Of a DNA stretch of 64,000 bases, positions 19,831 through 30,250 are shown one piece after another (the stretch's first letter is position 1; every line of letters starts with the position of its first letter). The notes beneath the pieces are model-generated. The model was given only the letters and a program-made list of their open reading frames with translations. It made no database searches and was not told the DNA's origin. Position numbers and translations under genes: made by a program. This DNA comes from Gracilaria domingensis (lineage: Eukaryota > Rhodophyta > Florideophyceae > Gracilariales > Gracilariaceae), in NCBI GenBank assembly GCA_022539475.1, contig VCMS01000185.1, positions 69,111 through 133,110 on the forward strand, written 5' to 3'.

Positions 19831-19849
19831 CCCGCATCATGACCTTAGC

Positions 19850-21466
19850 GGGTGCCGCGCACCTCCGCTGCGCGTCGCGTGCTGGCCGTGCAAAGCCATG
19901 GCACGCCCGCCGTCTGCCGTGACGCTACTCGCACGTTGCGCCCGGCCACACGCTCGGACCTTGAGATGGCATTCGGTAGCACGGACGAACAAATTAACAC
20001 CACATTGTGACAATACCCAAGACATATCCCCACATGACTGAAGCACCAGATCACCAACGGCCAACCATCGACCTGCATAATAGAGGATCGTAAGTCGACA
20101 TCACTACATGCTATGGATGGTGAGCAGCACTAGGGTATTTATTACTAGACGGTGAGCAAGTTACAAATTAGGGTGTACGAACCACAAGAATTGTAAATAT
20201 AAACCCCAGAGCTCGAGGCTTCGCAGCCAACGTGACTCGGGCAGACCACTTCTCCCCTCACGACGACCTCCCAACCCTCTCTAATCCCTCTCCCTCTCTG
20301 TCGTCGACCCTCCCCTTTGGCATCCTCACTTCCTTTTATCACGGTCTGTGCTTCCCTGCCATCAATCTTCTCCCCCTCCCCCTGTGGGACATTTTCGTGG
20401 CCCATATATGGACGAAATAGGACCGTCATAAGTCTAACATGATATGTGTATATTTAGCTCAAAATATGGCTGAGAACTGGCCCGAAAAGTGCCGTTTAGA
20501 TGAGTCCAGTAGATGGCCGCATAGGAGAGGGCAGAAGATGGACGGAATGTACACCAGATAGATCCTCAAAAAGGAGCGTAATGCGGCACAATATATGAAC
20601 AAATTATGGTCCAGATGCCGTCCATTCTTGGGACAATGACTGCACGAGAAGAGTGCGAGAGATGTACTGAGAACATCTCCCAAAATTGACCCAGGACGGC
20701 ACGTTTTGTGACCAAAGCCTAGCCAGTACGTTAGTCCGAAAACAGTATAATTTCTGCGCTAGAGATGTCCAAGAGAAGGGTTCCGAACCTATCCCAAGAA
20801 GATCTCACACATGGCTTTCTTATAGTCTCCAAGCAGGCAAAATATGTTTATGAACGAGACAGGAAACGGATATTTCTTGTCCAAGATGAGCGCTTAAGCT
20901 CGGCTTTTAGTAGTAAGATAATGTTCTGAAACACGTCTAAGAAAGATTGAACTTAGTACAAACTTTATACCAATGTGACTACCCTATAAGAGCAGGAACA
21001 GTACAAAGAAGTACTTTGAACAGTGCAAAATGAGATACGAATAACGACCGATCAGGAGTTCTATGTTAGTCATTTGAAATACAAATCTGCCCATCGAGCA
21101 TCGATGCATGGAATGTTCGGAATTATCGTAGTACCAAGAGCAGCACGATCTACACCATGTAGCTTTGAGGTAGCAGTACTTCTGTTGAACGAAGAGATTG
21201 AGAAATCATGAGAATGTGGTTGGTTAGAACATTTCGAATACGTACAGATCGTCGGGTAACAAAGTATGATTCTCTTACTCACGAAAGAATTGCTCAACGA
21301 TGTGTCGGAGTGTTCAACGATGAGAAGTGGAAATCCTAACATGAACTTTCTCAATGTTGACGGGATCCAGTGCGGTCTGCGCTGGAACTTGCATGACGTG
21401 GGTTTCTAAACTTTGTGGGACGACCTTCTTGTGATCGCTGAGCTCGACGGCGTTGGTTTGGTGGGC
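19850..21466. other. Mostly featureless stretch with one short frame
   Basis: Contains an open frame 20765-20929 (54 codons, MSKRRVPNLSQEDLTHGFLI...) and short frames 21023-21211 and 21214-21339 of uncertain meaning. They could be exons or remnants of one gene (basic, no recognised motif). Nothing else supported. Confidence 0.3.
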
Positions 21467-22978
21467 TCACATCATAGATGCAGCTTTCTTCCTCGGAAAC
21501 CTCGACATCCGGCGCTTCATCCACTTTCCCCGCCGGCGTCGGGCAGGTTCCTTTGATGACGGCTGACGGGAGCTTCTTCCGCCATGCCCGCGACCACGTT
21601 TAGCAGAAAGAGACGGAATAGACGCCCCGGCCTCATTTCCTTGACCTACCTTCTTTCGAATAGTAGCAGATATATCATTGTAACCTCCGGATGAAGCGTC
21701 GCTAAGCCCTTCTTCATCACGTATAGATAAAGGACCATTGGAAACGGAATACTGATCTGAACGCACTCGCATAGCTGCCACGTCTTTTCAACTTTGCGAA
21801 CGCACCCCATTAGATGCGATTAGAGCACGAGTGATTGTCCCACCACTTGCAGCAAAAGGCCTGTATGAGAGATTTCCTTCAGATGGAACACGTTGAAATG
21901 TATCACCTGAGACATTTGGCTCATGAGAAGCGCGGTGATTGCTCGCTGGATCAGTGGACTCACCAGTACTACCGTGCTGATCAGTTTCATTGGAAGACTT
22001 TTCCTGCAACGCGACATGGCGAGTTCCATTCCTATGCAGCCGTTGTTCACAATCCACTTCGTAACCCGCGTTTTCATCTTCGGCTTGAACCCTAGATCCA
22101 GCCCTTAGATTTTCTTCGTTGCAGTTAACGGAAGGTGTGACTGTTGGCGGATTCAATCCAGGTTGCTGTTCCTGTTCATTTGGATTCGAAGCTCTCTCAC
22201 TGAAACGTGCTGGCATCACTGCTGCCAGGTTTGTGCTCGGAACGGTACCAATGTGATTCCTGCTCCCAACATCACCCAATCTTCTCTTTGCCGCGCGCTT
22301 CTGTATATCAGTCTTCGCCTTCTTATCTCGCTGTATAGCCTCCTTAATGAACCCTGTGATAATCAATTGATTCTGAGCTGCGGCCAAAACGGGGAATGTG
22401 TCTACGAGGTTTCGCTTCGGCTGAAAGATTTGTGGGACGAACTCACGCTTGATGGACCTAAAATTGCGCTTTCCACGTTCCGACCCAAGACGGTGGTACA
22501 TAAACTGACGGATTCTGTTCTTTATCGCATTCACCATCTCAGGACAGATAAGATAATTGTCATGGATTGCGCGGTTGCCAGTCATTTTCTCCGGATATAG
22601 GCGGTTGAACACCACCCTCGCGGAAGATAGTGTAACATTCGGAAACCCAGGCCTATCATTTTCCTTCATTTCGCGTTTCTTGGATGCCCCTAGAATCCTA
22701 AACGAGTTTGCAGGAAGTACTTTGAAATTGGCAATTGGTGTTGGAACTCCAGAAAGAGCACTTGCTTCACGTGCGACGCGAGCAGTGACAGAGTGAGAAA
22801 GTCTCTGTGCATGAGATTGGACTTCTTGCTCCAAGGAGTATGCATTTCTCTGGCCTTCGGCCACACTGTCTCTCGGGCTCACTGAAGTGTGTTCACCGGC
22901 GAGAGTGCTGTCCGGCGTTCGGCTCGTCTGGACACTGCGACGATTTTCATCGTAGCGACGCTGTTCTTCTTCCTACAA
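21467..22978 (-). CDS. Unrecognised basic protein gene, likely with an upstream exon
   Basis: A minus-strand frame is open from 22978 (just after TTTGTAG, which could be a 3' splice site) to a TGA at 21788-21790. It then continues in the same frame to 21467. There is no early ATG: the first residues read EEEQRRYDENRR. The middle (SKKREMKENDRPGFPNVTL, NAIKNRIRQFMYHRLGSERG) is basic and probably folded. The C-terminal half is polar and disordered, ending in an Arg/Lys-rich tail (ARRRRGKWMKRRMSRFPRKK) that could be a nuclear signal. The in-frame TGA could be a mutation, a short intron, or the true end. It lies between LINE fragments and may belong to an inserted element. No family recognised. 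Confidence 0.45.
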
Positions 22979-24083
22979 ACATTGAACGTGCGCTGCGTTT
23001 GCTAGCTACTTCGTCTGCGTTTCTGTTCCTGGTTGTTGTGTTCGACGTCAACGTTGAGATAAGTTGTGTTGTTACAGTCTGTTGTACGGCTGCTGCGTTT
23101 ATCGCTGAGATACCGTACTATGTTTTGCTGTTTAGGCTGGTAATATCGGGTATTTGTTGTGTTCTTCTCCTTGGGTTTGTCATCACCCGCTTCGTTTTGT
23201 TTGCTTACGGAAATGGCGTTCTCAGTACAGGATGCCTTAAATAGAGTGGCAGCGGATTTTTTGAAAAAACTTATCTGGCTTTTTCAGACAAACTTTTAGA
23301 GAATGTTAAACCTTACTGTAAGAGAACGTTGATTTGTCGACAACATGTTGACGTTATGCTCAGACTATACGCTTGCACTATGAACTAGATTCAATCTTTG
23401 TTTGAAGTAACCGAAGATATGTTTGGGTCCCGCGGTGAAAAAAGTGATCATATTTATCAGGATTCATAACTACTACAATAGAATGTGAGTCATTCTGCAA
23501 ATTGAGTGCATCCATTGAAAGCAAAAGCATCGAAAAATGGCAAAAGTAGGCCACTTTCAAAGAAAGTTGCTATTTACACTTTGTTGTAGAAACTATGGTT
23601 GTTTGTTGTAAAAAAAAATGTTTATATGTAGTTCCTCTCCGCAGACGGTACAAGAAAACTATTCAATTTTAGGCAGGCTGAGCCCTTTCATATCTTCTTA
23701 GAGATGGAATTACGTTTTATGAATGTATAGTCCAGCTCTATTAGTGTGAACTTGATTTCTTAAAATTTTTTGAACCGACAAAAATTACGAAAGTTACAAC
23801 TTACACCCGTTTTTCAAATATTTTCAATTTGCGCACTGGATGCCTTGCTTTGATTATAGACGAGCATTGCTGGACTTTATGCCCCTGGATGTTTAATTGC
23901 AATGCCTTTAAATGAGCCCTAAATTGTAGTAAAACCGAAAAAGGCGAATTTACCGCTGTTCCCTGGCCTGAATGTCAGAGATAATCTGAGAGAGTGTCAA
24001 GCTCTTACTTGGCTAATATTATAGCGGGCAAGAATTAGTCTATAGTTCTACGTAATAGTTAAATTATTTAGTAGCTTAGCAGA
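22979..24083. other. AT-rich DNA between the unrecognised gene and the LINE 3' end
   Basis: No gene supported. A plus-strand frame ending at 23244 encodes a hydrophobic stretch but overlaps the 5' part of the minus-strand gene and has no other support. Confidence 0.4.
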
Positions 24084-24565
24084 TTGTTTCCTAAATTGGA
24101 AACAATAAAACATATAAAAGACGCTGAGACAGAACCTCCTGAGGGTTCGTCCGGCAGCTCCCAGGTTCACTCGAACCACACTGCGCACATCAGCGCTATC
24201 ACTGAATCGCCAAAGAACGAAGCCTGTATACGAAAAGCGGAGGTCCCATTGGCACAGTTTTATACCGGACACGTTCCATCGTTACATCCCGTGGTATCCT
24301 ACCTTATCGGAAAGATTGAACGGTGTGCATGTGGCACAAACGTCATACAGGACGCGGAACATGTAGTGCTGCGCTGTCCGCTGACAAACGCTTCATATCG
24401 AGAAACACTACCTTCAACAGCTGCAAGGCAAAATCTTAGTCTCCCGGAGCTGATTAGACAATATCGGCAAAGAATGTTGGCCTTCTTAAAGAGGGAAAAC
24501 TTCCTGTAGAAGTTTTACTATAACTTAGGAATTAGAGGTTGTTGTCCACATTAAAGAAGAAGAAG
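24084..24565 (+). pseudogene. LINE 3' end: C-terminal zinc finger and A-rich tail
   Basis: A plus-strand frame of 141 codons ends at 24509. ERCACGTNVIQDAEHVVLRC is a CxCx9Hx4C zinc finger of the kind at the C terminus of many I/R1/Jockey ORF2 proteins, followed by LPELIRQYRQRMLAFLKR. The noncoding tail ends in AAAGAAGAAGAAG at 24553-24565, a typical simple-repeat LINE end. It is probably the 3' end of the LINE at 12818-19440, displaced by about 4.6 kb of inserted DNA. It may instead be a separate truncated copy. Confidence 0.65.
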
Positions 24566-24840
24566 TTACACAAGAATTCAATACATCGACGACAACCTGT
24601 ACTACCCTACTACGCATATGAGAAGCCCTCTTCGATTACCTCTCGAACACGTTAGAAACGTTTCGGGCTGCCAACGTTTATAACAACTCCTACGAAGCAG
24701 AACCCGAAGGACTCTGCCTACTCCTACGCTTGTGTTCAAAATCCAGCCTGCTTCCTTCTTGCCTTCTCCCGTCCGCGTCCTTTTCCTCGTCCTTTCGATT
24801 CTTGCGGTACACGAACTTCTGTCTCTCTATTCACTTGCCG

Positions 24841-26361
24841 CTATTGCTGGGATCCTACACAAGTTAACCTGTGTTCCTCCAAGTCAGCAATCTTCCGAAA
24901 ACGGCGACCGCAGCCAGGACATGTCAGTCGTCTTCTCTGCTCATGGATTTTGTTGTGCTGCCTGACTTGCGACATATTGAAATGCGAATAACCACAGCCC
25001 GGCTCAGAGCAGCGGTGGTATGATTTGCACACCCGTATGTGCTCGGCCATATCAACCACGCTTTTGCCGCAACCTTTGCAGGTTGTTCTTCTATCATGAG
25101 ACCGTATTCTACTTGCAGAAGCCTGTATCCTACTCGCAGAAGCCTGCAACCCACTCGCAGAAGCGTGGGATCCGCTGGCAGAAGCGCGTAATCCACTCGA
25201 AGAAGCTTGTAATCCACTCGCCGATGCCTGTCCTCCGCTCGGTGGATGACCGGCATGCGGATGCGCCTCTTCATTTCCCGGGGTCACAATTTTCGTGCAA
25301 CCTTTCATATGTCTTGTCAGACCGGCTTTGAGTACAAAACATCTGCCACAGGCCCAGCATTCCCATTCGTGTGTCTCCTTCGGCTTGTGAAACTTTTCAT
25401 GCCTCTTGAGACGGGACAGAAAATAGTGTGAATATCCGCAGCCTGGCACAGAGCAGTGTAGTCTACAGGTCCTTCTGTGCTCGTTCAGATCATGCACCCA
25501 TCGATCGCAAATTCTACAACGTGTCCTTGACGGCTGTCCTCTCCCCGCAGGACCCGAAGGGAGAGCATCTCGGAAGCCTGATGAGCTCAGGCCTGCGACT
25601 AGAGCTACAGAGTCGGATGAGCTAGGGCCTGCAGCTGCTGTGCCGAAATCAGATGACCCGGCAACTGGAACTGAAGCTCTAGGGCTAGGTGCAAATGAGC
25701 TAAGATCTGCAAAAGCTTCCGCCGCTCGCAAAGCTTGCTGCTCAAGCGCATCAGCCGCTGGTCCCCCTTGTCTTCCGCTTTCTTCTTCTCCAATCGTTCG
25801 AACCGCATTCCTGTCGTCCCCAGCCTGTCGAGAGGAGGCACAAGATCTACGCCCTTGGCCCCCTGACCCGGATGATGGATAAAACAGATCCTCAATCGGA
25901 TCGGGTTCAGAAAGAGATGAGATCACAGCAGTGCTACTCCTTGGACGCCATCCAGACTGCCCAGAAGAGGTACCAGATCTATATCCTTCGCCATCTGCTC
26001 TCAATCTAGACGACGGACTTTCTAAAGCCTGGTTCAAAGGCCTTGCTCGAAACAAATTGGAGTGGGATTCGCTTTCAGGCTGCGGAGCCGAACCACTTGG
26101 TGGACTTACGCTGCTATACAACCCAGACTGGACTAGATCACTAAATAAATCGTTAATATCTGTACTTCTTTCGATATCCTCGGTTGTATATCGTTGAAGA
26201 TCATATTCTTGTCGTGAACTTGAACTTGAGGTTTCCCGCTGATTGTTCCTCCTTGACTTTTTCTTTCGACCTAGATTCTTGTCTATTGCACGTACTAATC
26301 GTCTTCTATTGTCTTCGCCGTCCCCTGCCCCACCGGAAGAAGCATGCGAGTACGAACTCAT
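24841..26361 (-). CDS. C2H2/C2HC zinc-finger protein, 506 residues
   Basis: Intact minus-strand frame; the ATG at 26361 gives MSSYSHASSGGAG, matching the start of the gene at 38884. Residues 29-44 are basic (LGRKKKSRRNN, likely nuclear signal). Residues 50-275 are Ser/Gly-rich and disordered. Two sets of three zinc fingers follow (about 282-355 and 428-501). Each set has a CX2C...HX4C finger, a CX4C...HX3H finger containing PGCGYSH, and a second CX2C...HX4C finger. Between them (377-420) lie about seven copies of a seven-residue ASASGLQ-type repeat. A nucleic-acid-binding nuclear role is likely; the target is unknown. The order suggests an internal duplication of the finger triad. Confidence 0.85.
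   Translation of the reverse strand: MSSYSHASSGGAGDGEDNRRRLVRAIDKNLGRKKKSRRNNQRETSSSSSRQEYDLQRYTTEDIERSTDINDLFSDLVQSGLYSSVSPPSGSAPQPESESHSNLFRARPLNQALESPSSRLRADGEGYRSGTSSGQSGWRPRSSTAVISSLSEPDPIEDLFYPSSGSGGQGRRSCASSRQAGDDRNAVRTIGEEESGRQGGPAADALEQQALRAAEAFADLSSFAPSPRASVPVAGSSDFGTAAAGPSSSDSVALVAGLSSSGFRDALPSGPAGRGQPSRTRCRICDRWVHDLNEHRRTCRLHCSVPGCGYSHYFLSRLKRHEKFHKPKETHEWECWACGRCFVLKAGLTRHMKGCTKIVTPGNEEAHPHAGHPPSGGQASASGLQASSSGLRASASGSHASASGLQASASRIQASASRIRSHDRRTTCKGCGKSVVDMAEHIRVCKSYHRCSEPGCGYSHFNMSQVRQHNKIHEQRRRLTCPGCGRRFRKIADLEEHRLTCVGSQQ
25085..25235. repeat. 21-bp coding minisatellite in the zinc-finger gene
   Basis: About seven units of a 21-bp repeat built on ACTCGCAGAAGCCTG on the plus strand. 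They encode the ASASGLQ heptads between the two finger sets. Likely to vary in copy number between strains. Confidence 0.7.
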
Positions 26362-26812
26362 TTGTATTTCAGGAGTGGAAAGGGTTTTCAAACGTTTTGT
26401 TTCTCAGTCTCTTGCGTTCTTTGTGTGTTTCTCTGTTTCTTTCTCTAAACCAGGATGTGCAAGTTTCAGGAAGGGGTTCATGTAGTTATAGTCCCACAAA
26501 CTGCCTCTCCTGCTATCATGCAGAGCATTGCGTTTAGAAAAGGCCGCGTTTTGGTTTGGCAGAGGGACTGGACATATTCTTCATTTCCTTTTTCATATAA
26601 TGTGAAATAGTGAATTACATTGACTTCTATATATATGAGTACAAAATGTGAAAAAAGAAGAAGAACGGACTTCTGGGAATGACATGAGAAGGTGGACTAT
26701 CTGATTCTAATTAATTTTCCAGAGTTTACTTGTTAGTAATAGACGCGGTAACTCGGAACACAAATTCTATCAACATACTATGTTGACATCATTTCTTACG
26801 ATACCTACATGA

Positions 26813-27211
26813 TTACCATCGTACTGCATTTTGTTGGTCTCTACATAAAGGTTGTACCGTCCACTGCAGCGCCACGAGCTTCATACGTGCGATGAGCCCA
26901 ATGAAGGCTAACAGATTTGTGAGAGACTCGGTGACGGGGATGTGAAGTTTAGGGGGTGTCTCCATTTGAGTGTCAAAGTACTGTAAACCTGGAAAGTCTG
27001 AATGTGTATGCACGCATGGAAATGGAAGATCGTAATGGCTGAGAAAGTTATCTACGAACCACAGGCTCATGCCCGACTGCTCGTGGTGAGTGATGTTTCT
27101 CAGGTTCTTTTGGGAGAAAGTGGGCGGGAGGAGTTGAAGAGAATGCTGGTACACGTGTAGCGTCTGTACGTACAATTTCAAAATTTTGATGGATTTGGCC
27201 AAGCTATGCAA
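26813..27211 (-). CDS. Unrecognised 132-codon frame
   Basis: Minus-strand frame with an ATG and fairly normal composition (SLWFVDNFLSHYDLPFPCVH, ESLTNLLAFIGLIARMKLVA). No motif or signal peptide recognised and no supporting neighbour. It may be a small gene, an exon or chance. Confidence 0.2.
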   Translation of the reverse strand: MHSLAKSIKILKLYVQTLHVYQHSLQLLPPTFSQKNLRNITHHEQSGMSLWFVDNFLSHYDLPFPCVHTHSDFPGLQYFDTQMETPPKLHIPVTESLTNLLAFIGLIARMKLVALQWTVQPLCRDQQNAVRW

Positions 27212-27266
27212 AAGTAGTGAATTTATTCATGTTTCAAACAGCGGGCGTGGCGCCAGATTCTCTACT

Positions 27267-27336
27267 AGAGCAAATGATCAGATCTATTTTCTCTCGATAG
27301 AAAATAGATCATGATGCCGCCTCTAGAATTTGCTCT
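27267..27336. repeat. Nested inverted repeat
   Basis: Outer arms AGAGCAAAT (27267-27275) and ATTTGCTCT (27328-27336). Inner arms GATCTATTTTCT (27281-27292) and AGAAAATAGATC (27299-27310) with a 6-base loop. Both pairs are perfect. Possibly the remains of a small foldback element. Confidence 0.7.
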
Positions 27337-27639
27337 GATAAATCATCTTCTGCGTGTCCTCGAAAAATTAGCATACGCGTTGTTGGCGCGAAGGGATGGT
27401 TTCGGCTTTCGTTCAAAGGCATGGAGAGTGAAGCTGAAGAGCGAGCGGGAAAGCGGCGAAGGCTCGGTGCAGGGCCATCGCTTATGCGCGCGAGACTCGA
27501 ACAGTAGCCCAACAAAGATTACAATAATTAACAATGCGATTAAAATTATTGCCTATCAATAGGTTTTATGATACAAAATTTAGAAATTTAAACATAAATT
27601 ACCAAGAATGTGGAAGTGCCCCATTGTGGTGTACCGAGA

Positions 27640-27835
27640 AGGGAGCAAAGCAGAGCCGGGGTTCGAACCCAGGACCCCGAGCTCACACAAAAAGCACAGG
27701 AAGGTGGTTACCGACTGAGCTATGGCCGCTCCATTGCGGGTGGCCCTTATCTTTGCACTGCGGAGGTGTTATGGTGACCCTCTGTGACTGCCATCTGCAG
27801 CTGACAGCACTACACCCATGTATAGAGCTTTGCTA
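27640..27835 (-). repeat. tRNA-related repeat, copy 1
   Basis: On the minus strand, AGCGGCCATAGCTCAGTCGG has an A-box and GGGTTCGAACCCC a B-box about 45 bp later, as in RNA polymerase III promoters. A foldable mature tRNA is not possible because the acceptor and anticodon arms do not pair properly. Similarity to 33249-33440 extends about 100 bp upstream of the tRNA part (shared CTGCAGAT, AACACCTCC words). It therefore looks like a dispersed tRNA-derived repeat and not a tRNA gene. Confidence 0.5.
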
Positions 27836-28087
27836 TCAGAAAATATGTGTGTAACACAGAAGACCTACAAGCCATCGTGACGCTTGATCACCGCCCGTGG
27901 CTTGTAGCTCACGTGTTGCGAGCCAGCACAAGACAATAGACAGCTTGTAGGATAGTCGTAGATGCCTCTAGACTTCTACAAGATCTGTATTAAAGGAGCG
28001 TCAGCCGGCCTTCCCCTCCATCGAGGAAGGCCAGACTTCAGTCAACCATCTCTTCATTACAATGTGGGGAACTGATAATAGACGAAG

Positions 28088-28633
28088 TTAATGATCTAAA
28101 CACAATCCATAGTTATACGCAACAGAACGCAAATAGGAGATAGGCTCTTGTACCCACGGATGCTGATATGGTGTATCATCTAGACCATATCCTTGTTCCC
28201 TACAATCTGTGTCCCGCAACATTGTTAAACCTGCGATAGTCTTCTTCAACGCATCAACATACTGGTCGCGAGTAGGACCATGGGGCCAAGCTGTAATCTT
28301 ATGCCGTTCATGTTCTGCTGCACAAATCTGATGCCCATTTTGAGAAAGGTCATCTAGGTAAGGATAGTGCGTCATCGCCGGCGCCCAACGATTCAGTTTG
28401 AAAACATAATGTTCCGCGCAAAACTGGCCATAATTGTAACTTGTATGAATCGGAAAGTAGACTATGTGAGTAGCATTCACTTCAACGATACTTTGATTCG
28501 GATAGCGAGTCGGATAGCATGTCGTGTATTGATGGAGCCGCCGTCCTATGATCTCAGAAGAAAACGGTGCGTCGATTGAACAGCTTGACGCAGAAGTCAA
28601 GAGAAACCAAAAGAAAACGGTTATCACAAACAT
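28088..28633 (-). CDS. Secreted protein of unknown function, 181 residues
   Basis: Intact minus-strand frame with a convincing ATG (ACATGTTTG). Residues 1-19 (MFVITVFFWFLLTSASSCS) are a signal peptide with cleavage near Ser-Cys. The mature part has several Cys (residues about 38, 73, 107, 143, 178) and aromatic-rich blocks such as HTSYNYGQFCAEHYVFKLNR and QYVDALKKTIAGLTMLRDTD. I do not recognise the family. It is probably extracellular or cell-wall located and disulphide-bonded. It shares the 28-33 kb cluster with two other secreted-protein genes. Confidence 0.65.
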   Translation of the reverse strand: MFVITVFFWFLLTSASSCSIDAPFSSEIIGRRLHQYTTCYPTRYPNQSIVEVNATHIVYFPIHTSYNYGQFCAEHYVFKLNRWAPAMTHYPYLDDLSQNGHQICAAEHERHKITAWPHGPTRDQYVDALKKTIAGLTMLRDTDCREQGYGLDDTPYQHPWVQEPISYLRSVAYNYGLCLDH

Positions 28634-29110
28634 GTTGAAGGTTGGCGTTGTTTCAAATTTCTTCCTTTACGAAGAACGATGCATGCACATCCGTGGTGGT
28701 TCCGCTGGGTTTTATCCTATTTTCCCACGCGGGTTCAAGAGGAACGTGTGTGCACAAACTAGACAGACACAGTCAAGCGGAGCCCCATGCACAACCACAC
28801 AATCCGCATGTCACATTTTGTCTGGAGATCTCACCGTTATCCTTGTATGAATTGTGGACGATGGACTCGCTTTCGGTTTGATATATCATTGTCATCTTCG
28901 TCGGCTCCAGCCATACCCATTACCTGCTTGTTCACAGGAAGGGATAAGGGCTCTTGACATCATCATTTTTGGTAAGATGGGCTCAGTAGGTGTAGCGGGG
29001 GTTTACGCTGACGTTGATTTCGGCAAAGTAGCAATTTCCCACACGTCTCGACATGAAACGATGAGCTTCTGTTTTTTGCTGTTAAACTTAAAGCTGAAGA
29101 ACCGGGCTTT

Positions 29111-29602
29111 GTGTTCTCCTCAAGTATCATTGTCATCGTCTTCCTGGTTAGCAAGTTCCACCCAATTCAACTACGATCTGCGTACCATACGATGGCCACT
29201 TCGGAAGGTTCGACCGAGATGATTGAACACAAATTAGCTCAAAGATTTGCTTCGCATTCAACGCCGTGTGGAATCGGATTCACAAAAATTCGCAACGAAC
29301 GGGATTCACATGTGCGCGGCAATACAGCGTGCATTGTCGCGCTGCTGTACACATGTATTGTACACTCGTACATGCACCCATTTTGTCAAAGCAAGGCGAG
29401 CAAGGTCTTGGTGTCACAAGCAAATCAAGACCATGCTCGTATGCTCGCACTTGTGCAAGGAAGGTGTATCAGTATAATTGTTGCCGTGCACGAGTTGCCG
29501 AGAACGAAGGAAATTCCACTCTTCGTAGTTGCGGACAACGAGCAGATTGCTTTTGGTCCTACTAGAGGCAAGCTTTGGAAGCTTTTCGGTACCAAAGGAT
29601 AG
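29111..29602 (+). CDS. Doubtful 163-codon frame
   Basis: Plus-strand frame without an ATG at its start (first ATG at residue 28, MATSEGSTEMIEHKLAQR). Composition is acceptable but there is no recognisable motif. It lies between two minus-strand secreted-protein genes. Could be an exon, a remnant or chance. Confidence 0.2.
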   Translation: MFSSSIIVIVFLVSKFHPIQLRSAYHTMATSEGSTEMIEHKLAQRFASHSTPCGIGFTKIRNERDSHVRGNTACIVALLYTCIVHSYMHPFCQSKASKVLVSQANQDHARMLALVQGRCISIIVAVHELPRTKEIPLFVVADNEQIAFGPTRGKLWKLFGTKG

Positions 29603-29692
29603 TAAAGATACCTTTCGAACAACAGAATCGATCAAGTACGCAACGTTTATTTCGGTTGAAACAACGAGATTCTATCGCGACTTCTGGTCAAT

Positions 29693-30250
29693 TTACGCTC
29701 GGCAATAATGAGAATGACAGCGTAGACCGCTTCTGCAAACCAAATAAGGAAAACCGCATACTCCACCCTCAGGTTGGGGAGCGATGCACCTGCTAGTTCC
29801 CTGATGATAGACACATTGCAACCCGCTTGCACACCTAGTTACAGAAGAAGTACAATCCCCTCCAGCTCCCATTGTAGTGGTTGCTGTGCACGTTCCCATT
29901 ACGCAGCTGCTCGAATCGCGGCAAAGGATGTTATGGCTACAAGTTTCTCCGTTGTTTACATACTTCACGCATCGGCCATAATAAAAATTACTTCCACCCC
30001 TTTCAAGACACTGATATTCTGGGTCACAGACCGCAAAGTGGTCTATGTTGCAGTCGTCTCCCAGTTGACCCATACTGGTGCAGAGCAGCAGAGGACGCCC
30101 ATCAGGTCGAAAATTGTAGCAGACCTGTCCAGGACGGCAGTCACGGTTTCTGAGACAATTCCCTTCAGGTTGATCAGAGGGTATGTAGTAAGCGACGGCA
30201 ATGGACGCGAAAAACATCCAAGTGGCGATCAACATTGCTGATGTATGCAT
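29693..30250 (-). CDS. Secreted Cys-repeat protein, 185 residues
   Basis: Intact minus-strand frame, ATG at 30250. A signal peptide (about 1-20, MLIATWMFFASIAVA core) is followed by five short units of the pattern G-x2-C-x5-8-C-x4-5-C-x4-13-C: NCLRNRDCRPGQVC, DCNIDHFAVCDPEYQC, TCSHNILCRDSSSC, DCTSSVTRCASGLQC and VCGFPYLVCRSGLRC. The spacing resembles Dickkopf/colipase-like disulphide modules, but that is pattern likeness only. Expected to be extracellular. Related in style to the 31546 gene (NGDxC...DC units), suggesting a local family. Confidence 0.75.
   Translation of the reverse strand: MHTSAMLIATWMFFASIAVAYYIPSDQPEGNCLRNRDCRPGQVCYNFRPDGRPLLLCTSMGQLGDDCNIDHFAVCDPEYQCLERGGSNFYYGRCVKYVNNGETCSHNILCRDSSSCVMGTCTATTTMGAGGDCTSSVTRCASGLQCVYHQGTSRCIAPQPEGGVCGFPYLVCRSGLRCHSHYCRA

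Noticed and set aside
19499..19842. Arg/Ala/Gly-rich reading frames on both strands
   Set aside because: They follow from the GCC-rich minisatellite; composition is low complexity in every frame.
22807..23244. Hydrophobic 145-codon plus-strand frame that could be a membrane protein
   Set aside because: It overlaps the 5' part of the minus-strand gene and has no start context or recognisable helices in register; likely chance.
27640..27735. Functional tRNA gene suggested by A and B boxes
   Set aside because: Acceptor and anticodon arms do not pair, and the spacing requires a large insertion in the D arm; better explained as a tRNA-derived repeat.
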